Assembly (NCBI GenBank): GCA_977006965.1 | Contig: OZ345364.1 | Location: 2,604,001-2,668,000, forward strand | DNA: 64,000 nt | From: Phymatolithon calcareum | Lineage: Eukaryota; Rhodophyta; Florideophyceae; Hapalidiales | Direction: 5' to 3' | Part shown: piece by piece, positions 1 to 10,540 of the stretch | Numbering within the stretch: position 1 is the stretch's first letter | How the letters are laid out: the number at the start of each line of letters is the position of its first letter | Program-made: the position numbers and the translations under genes | Notes under the pieces: generated by a model | Databases searched by the model: none | Seen by the model: the letters and a program-made list of their open reading frames with translations, nothing else | What the model was told of the DNA's origin: nothing

Positions 1-100
1 AATGTATATTTACCGTCTTTGTTTAGCGCGAATTTCCGCCCGCTGCACTCACCACGCTTTTGCGCGGCAATCTATAGATTGCCGCGCAAGGTGTGGTGCT
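1..100 (+). repeat. Direct repeat, left copy, with internal palindrome
   Basis: Bases 1-48 and 75-100 match 1075-1122 and 1124-1149 nearly base for base, so this is the left copy of a direct repeat flanking the membrane-protein gene at 418-1008. Bases 60-89 form a perfect 30-bp palindrome (15-bp arms, no loop), extendable imperfectly to about 50-99. The right copy lacks the left half of this palindrome. Confidence 0.85.
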
Positions 101-417
101 CATGCATGTTTTTTGGATAAATCAAAGCTTCAATTTTCGACTTCCGTCAGGCTCGTCAGTGAAGACTGCGTCAGGGGGACAACGCCCCGATGATTCGTTC
201 CCGTTTAGCGAAACGTGTTGGCAGAACGCACCAATGGAACAACTGTTCAAGTGCCCCTCCCAAACAAACCCGAGTGTAACTTTACTCATGAGATACTCAT
301 GAGATACTCACAACCCGCCCGCCTACTGTTCTTCCGCAGAGACCTACAGTACCGACCAGAGACGAGAACTTTTTGTGAAGGACGAAGCATCCACAAGCAA
401 GGCGACTAGTAATCAAG

Positions 418-1008
418 ATGGTGTCAGCGAATGAGAAGACGCTGAAGACGATGGCGTATGCCGTCATCGCCCTTTGCTGCATAATTGGTAAGCTCTTGCG
501 TTCCCTTTGCATTTTCCCGTGCGTGCGTTTACCGCGTAAAGCGCAGACTAATAGGTCCTGTCCTGTCCTGCCCTGTCCTTGTGCAGTGTTCGGAAATGCT
601 GGCCAGAAGTGCTCTTCGTCCACCGCCGAGAAAGTTGCCGCTCGCTCTCTTGGCTTGACCCTGTGTGGAAGGTACGTCAAGACGACGATCGCATTTGGTG
701 TCGTTGGCTTTTTCATCGCCGCCACTATGCTTGTGTTGTGGTTCATCGCCGACGAATTTGCGGCGAAATTATGTCTTCCGGTGTCGAACTTTTTATTTGC
801 CTGGCTCGGTGTGGGTGAAGCGCTGCTCTTCCAGACGGATAGTATTTCCGAATTTGGATACACTATCTTCTTTGTTGCGGTTGTGTTTGCATTGCTCCTT
901 TCGGTTTACGATTGGAATAATGCCAATTATTCCTTCAAAACTGGGTCCGAGGTCAAGGCCCCCGCCTCTGTCGAAGCACCGCCGGGTTTGCAGGAGGAGC
1001 AGGCATGA
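418..1008 (+). CDS. Four-helix membrane protein with one short intron
   Basis: I do not recognise the family. The frame from ATG 418 is open for 196 codons but holds an obvious intron. A donor GTAAGC at 488 and an acceptor GTGCAG ending at 586 bound 99 nt, a multiple of three without an in-frame stop. A branch-like ACTAAT lies inside. Splicing gives about 163 residues and restores a continuous first hydrophobic helix reading AVIALCCIIVFGN. Three further helices follow (around TTIAFGVVGFFIAATMLVLW, LPVSNFLFAWLGVGEALLF and GYTIFFVAVVFALLLSVYDW), then a short Pro/Glu-rich tail. This resembles tetraspan MARVEL-like proteins in architecture only. The locus lies between two copies of a direct repeat. 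Confidence 0.7.
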   Translation: MVSANEKTLKTMAYAVIALCCIIGKLLRSLCIFPCVRLPRKAQTNRSCPVLPCPCAVFGNAGQKCSSSTAEKVAARSLGLTLCGRYVKTTIAFGVVGFFIAATMLVLWFIADEFAAKLCLPVSNFLFAWLGVGEALLFQTDSISEFGYTIFFVAVVFALLLSVYDWNNANYSFKTGSEVKAPASVEAPPGLQEEQA

Positions 1009-1044
1009 ATGAAGTGAGAGTAAGTAAATAAGAAAATACTGTAT

Positions 1045-1076
1045 GGAAGGAAGGAAGGAAGGAAGGAAGGAAGGAA
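1045..1076 (+). repeat. (GGAA)n microsatellite
   Basis: About seven perfect GGAA units directly abut the right copy of the direct repeat that starts at 1075. Confidence 0.95.
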
Positions 1077-1149
1077 TGTATATTTACCGCCGTTGTTTAG
1101 CGCGAATTTCCGCCCGCTGCACTTAGATTGCTACGCAAAGTGTGGTGCT
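1075..1149 (+). repeat. Direct repeat, right copy (hairpin arm deleted)
   Basis: Near-identical to 1-48 joined to 75-100. The 26 bases between those two segments, including the left arm of the palindrome, are absent here. Confidence 0.85.
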
Positions 1150-1385
1150 GTATGCTACTACAGTAGTGATAGTAAACAAACATGTTTTCGCTTGTCCCAC
1201 AAATTAATACTCCGTTCTACAGGAAACAAACATTCACCTCTCCTCTCCAGTCAGAAGCTGTCCCACAATTGTGAACCGGCAAACATGCACCGACCGCCAT
1301 GGAATGATCCGCGCTCGATGCGTAAACACCCGCGGGCGGGCACAACCCCCCCCCCACAGAACGACCATCTTCACGAGTCTGTCTG

Positions 1386-2069
1386 TCAAGACCCAATTCC
1401 CACCGTCCCCGGCACATACTTTCTCGACCTCGCCACAACCAATCTCGTCTCCCTCCCCTCCAAATCCCCCTCCCATCTCAGCCTATCCCATCTCACAATG
1501 ACCAATCCCGCCTTGCAAAGCACGTCATCAAAATCCCCCTCATACATACCCCCCACCCCAACCGCAACCCTGACGACGGGCACAACCCAATCCGCAAACA
1601 CGCTCCGTCTCCCCAGCAACTGCTCCGCGAAAAGCACGCGTCCCACCTCCCGATCCACCAGCAATTCCACAGCGCATCCTAGCGCCATCGCACGCCCCGC
1701 ATCGTCGTCCGCCATATCGACAAACCCGCCAGCGCACAACACATGGTCAAACAGCCGCCCGTCCGGTATCTCCACGTCACTCAACGGGCCGTGCACCACG
1801 CGCACGCTTCGCGATAGGCATGAGCGTTCGATGGCGCTACGCGCATGCGACGCGAAGAGGGGGTCACGCTCCTGTGCAACTATTGTGAGCTGGTGGGCGA
1901 TTAGCGTTCGCGCGTGAGGGAGCAGACCGGTGCAGGTGCCCGCACTGATTACAAGGAGATGCGAGCCGGGGGACACCTCGCGGAGAAGGAGGCGGAACCA
2001 CTCGGTGGTACGTGGGGTGGAGATGGCGTTATGCAGAGATAGGCGCGCGGAGGACGCCCACGATGTCAT
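1386..2069 (-). CDS. SAM-dependent methyltransferase-like protein
   Basis: A 227-codon frame with strongly biased codon use. The N-terminal third has a Rossmann-type strand-loop (LLVISAGTCTGLLPHA) in the position of methyltransferase motif I. An acidic strand end (VAQERDP) and a later FDHVLCAGGFVDMADDD segment fit motifs II to IV of class I SAM methyltransferases. Motif I is atypical (SAGTCTG rather than GxGxG), so activity is uncertain. The start at 2069 is the first Met of the open frame; an upstream exon is possible. The coding strand shifts from C-rich at the 5' end to very G-rich at the 3' end, as in several neighbours. Confidence 0.55.
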   Translation of the reverse strand: MTSWASSARLSLHNAISTPRTTEWFRLLLREVSPGSHLLVISAGTCTGLLPHARTLIAHQLTIVAQERDPLFASHARSAIERSCLSRSVRVVHGPLSDVEIPDGRLFDHVLCAGGFVDMADDDAGRAMALGCAVELLVDREVGRVLFAEQLLGRRSVFADWVVPVVRVAVGVGGMYEGDFDDVLCKAGLVIVRWDRLRWEGDLEGRETRLVVARSRKYVPGTVGIGS

Positions 2070-2349
2070 CGACGGACGCGGAGGGATGCAAGGATGTCCT
2101 TGGTTGACGACAGGTGGTTGTTCCTGCGCACGGTATTATCCGTACCGTTTCAGAACATCGTATGACATACACGATGTACCAAAACGGTACGGAAGTGCTC
2201 CGGTAATTAACACAATGACAACGAAGCCTAGTGCAAGTCGCGTCGACCTCGAGATGGACTTGGGAAAGTAGGCTGACGATAAAAAATCCGTCTACTGGAC
2301 ATCCAATTTACACACTTGAGCTAGCACTGATTGATTCATTTCCCACAAT

Positions 2350-2778
2350 CTACCCTCCAGACACAAACTCGGAGATCACCTTGTCGCTATCGATAACCCC
2401 ACTACCGTCAATAACCCCCTCAGCCGTCAACAGTTCGACCTTCTGCGCCACCTTTTCAGTCCCGTAAAACCCACCAAGTCTGTTCTTCCCAACCACACGA
2501 TGACACGGCACACGCGGCGTCGCCCCCACAACGTTGTACGGATTGCCGCGCAATGCACCACCAACCGCACGTGACCCGCTCGCATTCCCCACTGCCGCCG
2601 CCACTGCCCCGTACGTCCACGCCGTGCCGGACGGAATGCGTGCGACGACGTGGAAAACAGCCTTGCGAAAATCGCTCCCGGGACCTGCGCACACGCCGCA
2701 TTTCGCACCAAAGTCGCACACGCCCTTCATTGTTGCCGGTGGCGGTGTGCCTGCGAATGTCGGTCGATGCATCCGCAA
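2350..2778 (-). CDS. MGMT/Ogt-family DNA alkyltransferase
   Basis: A 142-codon single-exon frame. It carries the DNA-binding and active-site hallmarks of O6-alkylguanine-DNA alkyltransferases: VVARIPSGTAWTYGAVA, then the RAVGGALRGNPY segment with the arginine finger, then VPCHRVV containing the acceptor cysteine, then GGFYGTEKVAQKVELL. Known family role: direct removal of alkyl groups from guanine O6 onto that cysteine. The protein is close to the catalytic domain alone, as in short bacterial Ogt and eukaryotic ATL proteins; PCHRV rather than PWHRV points to a methyltransferase. It converges on the gene at 1386-2069 and diverges from the METTL-like gene at 2927. Confidence 0.85.
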   Translation of the reverse strand: MRMHRPTFAGTPPPATMKGVCDFGAKCGVCAGPGSDFRKAVFHVVARIPSGTAWTYGAVAAAVGNASGSRAVGGALRGNPYNVVGATPRVPCHRVVGKNRLGGFYGTEKVAQKVELLTAEGVIDGSGVIDSDKVISEFVSGG

Positions 2779-2926
2779 TCTCAGACGGGATTCTCAGTGA
2801 AAATATCTCAGCTGAGATGCCTGCCAGAGTAGAAACAGACAACGCAGCACTGTAAATTCACCTGTCATATTGCCGCATCTTCTTGCTTGAAGATTCACAA
2901 ACTCTCCACCGCGTCCTCTCTCCGCA

Positions 2927-3910
2927 ATGACCGACGCCGCACCGTCCACACCGCCCGACCCACCGGCGCAGCCCGAACGGGCAAAGCCGTACGGCACAGC
3001 GCGCGGCGCGCGAAAGGCCGGCCGCAAGGCCGCGGCGCTCGCGAAGCAGATCGCGCGGCCGGCCCCCCGCCCCGAACCGTTCCAGGGCTCTGCGGCCGAG
3101 GCGGCTGTGTGGGACGCGGTGTACGCGCACAAACCGTCCTGCTACCGCGACCGTCACTTGCTCCGCGCTGAATTCCCCGAACTCATGCCGGCCGCAGTGC
3201 GTCTCTCCCCGCGCACTCACATCCCGCCCCTCCCCGCCGCCCCGTCCGCGCCGCCGGACCTGACGCTTTTGGAGGTTGGATGCGGGCATGGCAGCGCGCT
3301 CTTCCCGCTGCTGCGTGCCAACCCGCGCCTGTTCGCGCTGGCGTGCGACTTCTCGTCGCGTGCGGTTGCGCTCGTGCGGTCGCACGAGGAGTTTTGCGCC
3401 GACCGGGTGCAAGTCTTTCAGGCCGATGTGACGGACTGGCGGACGCTGGAGGGGGTTGTTGGGGACGGTGTGCAGTTTGTCACGGCGTTCTGGACGCTGT
3501 CGGCGCTTTGCGGACAGGGGCTTGTTGATGCTGCGGGGAATATTGGGAGGATTGTGCGGGAGGGGGGGTTGTTGTTTGTGCGCGATTTTGCAGAGGGCGA
3601 TATGAGGGAGGGGAGGTGTAGGGGGAGGGGGATGTTGGTGGAGAGGGGGGTGGCGGGGGAGGTTTTCAGAAGGGGGGATGGGACTATTGTGGCGTTCTTT
3701 ACGGAAGGGGGGTTGAGGAGGGTTTTTGAGGGGGTGGGGTTCAGGGTGGTTAGAGGGGGGATTGTTGAGAGGGTTGTGGAAAATCGGAAGGAGGGGGTGG
3801 TTATGAGGAGACGGTGGATTCAGATGGTGTTTCAGAAGATGGGGAGGGGAGATGGGGGGGTGCAGGAGGGGAGATGTTTTGGGGGGATGGAGGTTGGGAA
3901 AGATGATTGA
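2927..3910 (+). CDS. METTL2/METTL6-like tRNA 3-methylcytidine methyltransferase
   Basis: A 327-codon single-exon frame matching the METTL2/6/8 (Trm140/141) family throughout. The N-terminal block has the WDAVY and CYRDRHLLRAEFPEL motif. The SAM-binding motif is LLEVGCGHGSALFPLL, followed by ACDFSSRAVALV, the FWTLSAL segment, the RDFAEGDMR block and the C-terminal VMRRRWIQMVFQK ending. In the known family these enzymes make m3C32 in tRNA anticodon loops, cytosolic or mitochondrial. The first ~70 residues are basic and Ala/Pro-rich. The second half of the coding strand is extraordinarily G-rich, with G-runs of four to seven, giving Gly/Arg/Val codons and quadruplex potential. Confidence 0.85.
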   Translation: MTDAAPSTPPDPPAQPERAKPYGTARGARKAGRKAAALAKQIARPAPRPEPFQGSAAEAAVWDAVYAHKPSCYRDRHLLRAEFPELMPAAVRLSPRTHIPPLPAAPSAPPDLTLLEVGCGHGSALFPLLRANPRLFALACDFSSRAVALVRSHEEFCADRVQVFQADVTDWRTLEGVVGDGVQFVTAFWTLSALCGQGLVDAAGNIGRIVREGGLLFVRDFAEGDMREGRCRGRGMLVERGVAGEVFRRGDGTIVAFFTEGGLRRVFEGVGFRVVRGGIVERVVENRKEGVVMRRRWIQMVFQKMGRGDGGVQEGRCFGGMEVGKDD

Positions 3911-3989
3911 GGGTGGGGTTGGAAAGGTGCAAGATAGGCGTTGTTTGATGATGATGGTGATTGCTTTATTCGTCAAAGAGGCTAGCACG

Positions 3990-4230
3990 TCTAGAAGGCT
4001 TCATTTGATTCCAATGGCTGAGGTCGGAGGCGTTTGTTATGGCCGATTCGGTATCTTGGTTTGGTATATCGCCAAGGAGAGAGGCGTATGTTTCAGGTAC
4101 GCATTGTAGTAGTATCCTGCAAACGAGCCTGTTCTTATCCATGCGTAGAACATATTCTAATCATCCCCTGGTCCTTAGTCCGTTGTATCACCGGCATTGA
4201 CGGCTCTCTTGCTTCTTCGGCTACAGGCGT
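3990..4230 (-). mobile_element. Fragment of non-LTR retrotransposon 3' region
   Basis: About 190 bases from 4001 match 41401-41590 with few differences in the same orientation. At 41.4 kb the minus strand encodes the C-terminal end of a reverse-transcriptase polyprotein (RMDENRLVRRILL motif). This is a second, more degraded copy just downstream of the METTL-like gene. Confidence 0.7.
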
Positions 4231-4698
4231 CGTTTATGCATGTTGCAGAACTTTTCTACTCGGGAGGCGACTGCCGGGAGTGACTGTCGTCTTGAGCAGA
4301 TGTGTTGCAAGTGTGCAGTACGGCTAAAAGTGATTATGTGAGCCTTCAATGGAATGGGCGATTTATTTCGCGCGAGACTCTCCTGTACACTCTCTTCTCA
4401 CCCGAGTGACTGAATATCTTGCGGCAAACCTCGTCCAATCATGTGAGCAAATGAACGTCGGTACTCCTCGGGAGCCCCCGCTACAGTAGTCGTGGAGAGA
4501 TGCAGCAGATGAACCGCCACGAAAGCTCGTGCACTGCAGTGCTGATTGGCTGTCGCCTATAAGATCTCATCCGTTGAATTGATATGATTTTTTCCTGACC
4601 TCAGATTGACTGCCACTGCGTCTGTTAAAATTTCGGTGAGACACGTTGAGCACATCTCTTTTTCTTATAAATACCACACCAAACAAACATGAACACCC
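4231..4698. other. Intergenic region, upstream of branching enzyme
   Basis: No gene seen. A TACAGTA word lies at 4482. The pyrimidine- and AT-rich stretch just before 4699, with a TATAAATA at about 4669, may serve as promoter of the branching-enzyme gene; this is inference from position. Confidence 0.5.
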
Positions 4699-7166
4699 AT
4701 GTTTCCCCCGCGGACCACCAGTGCTGCAAAGATGACGAACAAGGTAGTGCCTCCAGTCGTCAACAGCAAGACGATCGATCTCAATGAGCTGAAACAGCCA
4801 GTCACCCCTGCCCCGTTGAAGCCGAAAATCGCCGGACCCGAACTTCGTTCCACCAACACACCGGCCGTCGCGCAAGGGTTAACAATCTCCTCCGACGGCG
4901 AAGCCTCCTTCACGGTATGGGCGCCGCACGCGGCAGCCGTCCGTCTACGCGTCGAGCATCCAGCGCTAGTCATCCCCCTAGACCGTGTCGGCGATCACCA
5001 CTCTGTGCGCGTCGTGCGCGGCACCGTGAAGCACGGCGACCGGTACTGTGTGGAATTGGACGCGTTCGGAAGCAGCTTTACGCGGCGTGATCCGTACGCA
5101 CTCGCCACGGATTACGACTCGGATTGGTGCATCGCGCAGGATCCGGCCGCGTACGAGTGGACGCAGACGGAGTGGAAGAGGCCGGAATTTGCAGAGTATG
5201 TCATTTACGAAATGCATGTCGGCAGTTTCACGGAAGAGGGTACTTTTGAGGCGGCACGGGGGAAATTGAAACATGTTAAGGAACTTGGGTTTACGTGCGT
5301 GCAACTTATGCCGATTTTGGAACATTCCGATGAATGGGGATATAATCCTAGACAATTTCTTAGCATTCATGGGGGATACGGATCGCCGGAAGAGTTTAAG
5401 ATGTTTGTTGATGCTGCTCATGGACTTGGGATTGCTGTCATTGTTGATGTTGTGTTGCATCATGCGGCGGTGAAGAAGAATGCGCTGTGGAATTATGATG
5501 GATGGGAGAGAGACCATAATGGAGGAATGTACGTTCGTTCTGTTTGACGCATCGATTATTGTTATACCTCTACATTCGGATGCTGTCAGATACTGACATT
5601 TCGTGTGCCGCTTTGGATTTATTCAGATATCACGAGAACGCTCCAGACACGGAGGTATGTTTTTCTATCCCACATTGAGCGATCTATTTGACACTCAAGT
5701 TCTAACTATGTTTTTCCATCTTGCTTGCCACTTTGTCGCGTCCATTTGTCTTTTATCTTGCCGTCTTTTTTCGTGTTAATCGTCACTTGTAGTGGGGACG
5801 AGCGCTTGCGCATTGGAAGGTCGAGGTGCTTGACATGTTGAAGTCGAGCATTACCATGTAAGTGTCGTTCATCGAAACTCTGCCGGCCTGCCTGCCTGCC
5901 TGCCTGAGGCGCTAAGTTTGTAAGAGGAACTGATTTTTCATTTCGAAATAATTTTCTGCGTTTTCATTACAGGTACTTGACCGAATATCGCTGCGATGGG
6001 CTGCGTTTTGACTCTGCAAACGACCTGCCTCATGATTTGTGCAAGGCCCTAACATTCCATGTGCATACCACGGTGCCTGGAAGCTTTTTGACGGCGGAAG
6101 TCACGCCGGAGAATCCGCATGCCGTTCACGACCTCGGGTTTGATAATCTTTGGGTCCATTCTGCTTACTTTGACATCATTGTAAGTCTTCCATGCTTCCC
6201 GTGTCTTGGCCCCAGCAATTTGATTTCTAACTGTACATTCGCCTCATGATTTGTCAAATCAACGTGCATGTCTTGTGCAATTGTAGCACCAGCACCGCGC
6301 ACTCGGTCGTGGTCACCATGGCGGCGGGGATTGGGCGGACGGGTGGGATTTTCCCCGTCTGCGCACTGTGATGGGTTTGCATTATGGTTTCAGCTCCCCG
6401 ACACAATGCACCAAGTATTTGTTGGGTAGTCATGATCAGGTACGAACACTGCATCCACTTTAATCTTGCGACTTCACACAATTACTTCGATTTGCATCAC
6501 AGCACTGACCAAAATTGTTGCTTGAGAAAACAGATTGGATGCAAGAACGGAGGATGCATTTATGAGGACTACAAGATGATCGGAGGGCAACATCGGTACG
6601 CATGCGACCAATTTGGAGGAGGACGCAGTGACCCGTGGGCATTCAGCGCAACTCGAGCGTGGTTTGTCGCGAATTGCTGCGCGGCGGGAATCCCCATGCT
6701 GTTTATGGGGAGCGAATGGAACCAGCCGGGGTGGTGGGATACTGTCCATCGTCAGATAGACTGGAGTCACGCCAAGGACGACAACGGCAAGGGAATGATG
6801 GCGCTGATCAAAGACGGGTTCGCACTACGAAAGAAGCACATTGCGTTGCGCATCGGTGGGACAAACACGTTGCATGAAGATCGAATGAATGGCGTGTTGG
6901 CGGTGGATCGAATTTGGGAAGAGAATAGGCTGGTCATCGTCATCAATGCGGGACGTGACTCTTGGCAGCAAGGAGAATACAAGGTGTGGGTCGGCGGCGA
7001 CGCGTACGCACTCAGGGAGGTGCTGTGCAGTGCGAACGACAAGTATGGTGGCATTTATGGCCAATACGGAAATGGGAGCGAGAAGACGATCGGGGTGTAC
7101 GACGGGTTTGCAGCTATGAATGTGCCCGCACAATCGAGCATGATTTTTGAGGTTGTTTCTGCGTAA
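4699..7166 (+). CDS. GH13 1,4-alpha-glucan branching enzyme, six exons
   Basis: Spliced from exons 4699-5528, 5627-5654, 5793-5857, 5973-6180, 6287-6439 and 6534-7166; all introns are GT-AG and all junctions keep frame, giving 638 residues. The N-terminal part has a CBM48/E-set domain (FTVWAPHAAAVRLRVEHP). The GH13 barrel starts at VIYEMHVGSFTEEGTF, with LMPILEHSDEWGYNP and VIVDVVLHH. The catalytic triad is visible as the Asp in DGLRFDSAND (exon 4), the Glu in LTAEVTPENP and the Asp in LLGSHDQ (end of exon 5). A C-terminal beta domain ends the chain. Known role: forming alpha-1,6 branches in storage glucan such as floridean starch; related glucan-cleaving GH13 members cannot be excluded. The 28-nt second exon is unusually small. 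Confidence 0.88.
5884..5906 (+). repeat. (TGCC)n microsatellite in branching-enzyme intron 3
   Basis: Five tandem GCCT units inside the third intron, between the donor at 5858 and the acceptor ending at 5972. Confidence 0.9.
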
Positions 7167-7299
7167 CATTACATGTTTTGCAAAATGTCGCCCAGCGCCA
7201 TGAAGTGCTGTTGACCAGTAAGTAACCCCCGGATGTCAACGTTTTTAGTGCAGAGAAGTAAAATGTACGGCTTGTTAGAGCTGGTGAATGTCCCTAAAT

Positions 7300-8129
7300 T
7301 TATTTCCTTGAACATTGATCGCAAGACGATTCAGTGCGCCGCCAAAAATACCAAACATTTTCTGTGTAGTAGCGGTAAAGGCGCCAGACATACTTATGCA
7401 TGCCAGCTAATAAACAGAAAAATGTTTTGCAAGCCAGTGAGACCAGTTCGAAACACCGGACGCTCTTTCCGAGAAGCATGTGGACACCACATATTTTTAT
7501 ATTGCGTGCTGCGCTAATATCTCTCTCAATGAGGCCCACACTGCAGGACTTCTCGCCCATTTCACTGTTTCTGCAGCATAACACGCGAAATATTCCCCCT
7601 TTTGCAGAATGGTACCGCATCCGTGACAACGTGTGGACGTCCGATACTCGTCAGCCAGCACAAAAGTACACATATTTGTCAAAGCCCGAATCAGCCTGGT
7701 GCTCGGAACAGGTTCTCTTTTTCCGAACTTGTACTTATCATTTCCGAAAAACGCGACCCGGGCACGACCGTACAGCGCCTTCTTCTTCGGCCTCTTCTCT
7801 TGCCGCGTCAACCGTCGTACATGAACTTGCTCGTCTTCGAACAATATGGAGGGTTTCAGGTGATGGATCGCCCTCTTCCCGCCACGAAAACGCGCAACCG
7901 TTTCTGTCTCCTCATGCAACTCAAAAGCTCCTCCGTGACCTCCGGAAAAGTCCGGTGAACGACGTTTTCCAAACGATTGCGCTTTCCGCCCCAGCATCAA
8001 TGTCAGGTTTCTAAACCTCTGAACAACAGCTTGGTAGGCAGGGGCAGTTTCACGCCTAGTCTTCTCGTCTTTTTTGGGAATGAATAGACAGGCTGTCACG
8101 GTTGCGTTATGGTCGTAGAACTGCCACAA
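7300..8129 (-). pseudogene. TnpB/Fanzor-like RuvC nuclease remnant, frameshifted
   Basis: Two overlapping minus-strand frames together carry the C-terminal signature of the OrfB/TnpB/Fanzor superfamily. In frame one (8129 to about 7600) come a basic stretch, FFGNDKYKFGKREPVPSTRL, then VLADEYRTSTRCHGCGTIL, the conserved Asp-Glu-Tyr plus first zinc-finger CxxC. After about 7600 the match moves to the other frame (7629 to 7300): FRVLCCRNSEMGEK (second Cys pair area) followed by IERDISAARNI, the last RuvC motif with the third catalytic Asp. I could not find a convincing RuvC-I motif upstream. Known family members are RNA-guided DNA nucleases encoded by transposons. One frameshift and the missing N-terminal half make this a fossil. 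It lies downstream of, and convergent with, the branching-enzyme gene. Confidence 0.75.
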
Positions 8130-8190
8130 GACTGCGCGAAAGCAGACGAGTTGAAATCCTAAACAGGAAACTTGATCCCTGCTCTTGCCG

Positions 8191-8560
8191 TCATTGCCAT
8201 TCGACCAATATCAATGATGTCGCCCTTCCGAGTCCGAGAACCTGTTCGGCGCTTTTGAAAAGTCCTTTGATATGCCTGTTAATGACGTACTTGCCGGTAA
8301 CCTCTGGGTAGCCTTTGTTGCCGAGCACGTCAAGCCCTGTGGGCACTCTGCTTGACCGTGTGTCTTTCAACACAGCCAACACAACCTTACCTTGGAGACT
8401 GTCGGTGGAAACGGAGTTGACCCACCCAGGAATCGGGGTCGAAGGATCCCGCTTATGTTCCCGTAAGCCCTTTTGTTGAGCTTCCACGCACTGCCGGAGA
8501 GCAGATTTATGCCTTTCCGCAGTCGGCGACGGCGCTTAAGCACTTTCCGGCGATGCTTTT
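8191..8560 (-). pseudogene. Possible degraded upstream part of the TnpB/Fanzor-like gene
   Basis: Upstream of the remnant on the same strand are short open stretches. One is a frame of about 110 codons ending at 8191; another is a very basic stretch at about 8560-8500 (KKHRRKVLKRRRRLRKG). Basic segments of this kind occur in the nucleic-acid-binding half of TnpB/Fanzor proteins, but no diagnostic motif is visible. The link rests on position and strand only. Confidence 0.3.
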
Positions 8561-10540
8561 TTTCCTATTGGATGTCTTCTTGAAGGCAGGCGTCTGCAGA
8601 CGATATCACTGTCATGGCCCTTATTCGTCTTTCATATTTTCAGTATGCTGCGATATTCCGCAACTTCTTGCAATTCCTTGTTCGCAGCGATCGATCTGCT
8701 CTTTCTTCGAACGAGCTTGTTCGGCGTCCGCAACACCGCTGGCAGCGGGTGGTTCACGGACATCCTTGCCAACGGGTTCTGAGCCGAGTGTATGCCATGC
8801 TCTTTCGAATGGCGAGGGCCGGCACGAAAGCGGCGTTGGGAAATGGTGAGCGAATTGCGCATGATCACTATGAACTTCCGGGACGAAAATTTCTGAAGTA
8901 GCATACAGATGTGTCCACTGTGGATGATAACAAACCAGGATCTCAATGATTCCATTCGAAATACATGTTGCAGAAAAGTTTGCAGGTTTCGATGCAGTGT
9001 TATTAAGATAGGCTTTCGTGGAGCGAATTTGTACGAATGTCGAGAAGCAAGACAGTTCTCTCTCATGTCTCTTGCGTTTGTTTGGAAAAATGGTAACTCA
9101 GTTACGGTTCCCCGAGACTGTCTCGGTTCAGGAAAGCACAAGTTAGTGTTAGGCCTCGCTGGTACACCACAACCCCGGAGTTGTCGTGTTATTGTGATGA
9201 AAGTCCCAAGTGTCGACATTGCGAACGACACATACGAACCCCGTAGGTGCCGGTGTTATTTCGGGGGGAGAGGAAGTTGCTGCGTTCGCTGATGTGCTTG
9301 TGTGAAGGAGGGTGTTGTTAAAGAACTGTGCAAGGTAGAGAGGATTCGTGCAGACTCTTCACTATTTTGCATATACCAAATGAGAGGAATCAACGTATGC
9401 GTTCTTCACTGCGGCTTCGTGCATTCAATCGGATGTATTTGTGCTTGCGGGTGCCCGTCAATGCTCCCTTTGCATGTTGAGATCGAGAGGTGCGCGTGCT
9501 GGAGCACCCCTTCGAATTGAATCCGCTGAGTTTCCGGCGCATACATTTCAGGTTTCGTCAGAGTCTGAAATCGCACTATTCGTAGCCCATTACTGTTCTC
9601 AGATTAGTTTTTTTGCAAAGGGCTGTACTAAGGCTATCGTTCATCGAAGATGCAGTCTTTGAGGTGTTCAGGGACGAACCGCTTGCCTACCGCACAGTTG
9701 CCGCACTGCGTGCAGCCGCCTCTCATTCGATCCAAAGCTCAGTTTATCGTGCGACGCGGTGTCAAAACGGAGAAACGTTCTCGGCAAGGAACGTACAAGG
9801 AGAAATTTACGTACCATCCGCTCGAGAATGCGAACATGCTCCGCAAGAAGGGGCGACTTCCACGCAAGGAAATGGTACCAAGAGAACCTCGAACTAGCTG
9901 ACGATGCGCTAAGGATAATGGAATCCAAAAACACAAAACCCAATGACAACCAAAAGAATCATGACGACCAAGGTCGCTCCCTTATGAAGGTCCAAGAGAA
10001 GAAGCCGATATCATAGATGATGCCGTGGCTACGAAACATCCGTCCACCGAGGGCACCAGTGATGCTTGAATGGCAGCAGGCAAAGCCTGTAACAACGAGG
10101 AAGCATATGCCGACTCGGACGTTGAGGCACAAGCTCTGGAATGGCCTGCAAGTGAATATACTACTCGACCAACCGCAAACATTGTTTGGAGATTATAATG
10201 ATAGAAGAAAAGATAGTTTGATGTGATTTTCTGCGAGAATGTGACAGCAGTACACGGGAAGCTGCTCTGACGTCGTCAAGTCTGGCGTTGAGGGCTTCTA
10301 AAATAAAAATTACAAATTCCCGCACAGGTCTCAGATTGCAGTCCTTGTTCAGACAGCGCAAATCGCTCTGCAGAGTAATTTGAGCCTACTGAACAATGTT
10401 CTGGTACCATCAGAAGCATCACGTAACCCTTTAATTGGAGATGATAAAGATATCATAGTCGTCACGGACACACTCGTACGGACCACCTGAGAATCATACG
10501 TGAAGCAAACAGGACCGGGCAGACGTCGATAAGGACCAGT

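Noticed and set aside
297-863. 188-codon minus frame opposite the first membrane protein
   Set aside because: Antisense of a gene with a clear intron and four helices; no domain of its own.
1093-1917. 274-codon plus frame rich in Pro/Ser/Thr
   Set aside because: Antisense shadow of the methyltransferase-like gene; low-complexity protein.
2858-3988. 376-codon antisense frame opposite the METTL-like gene
   Set aside because: Its composition (Pro/His runs) is simply the complement of the G-rich METTL coding strand; no domain.
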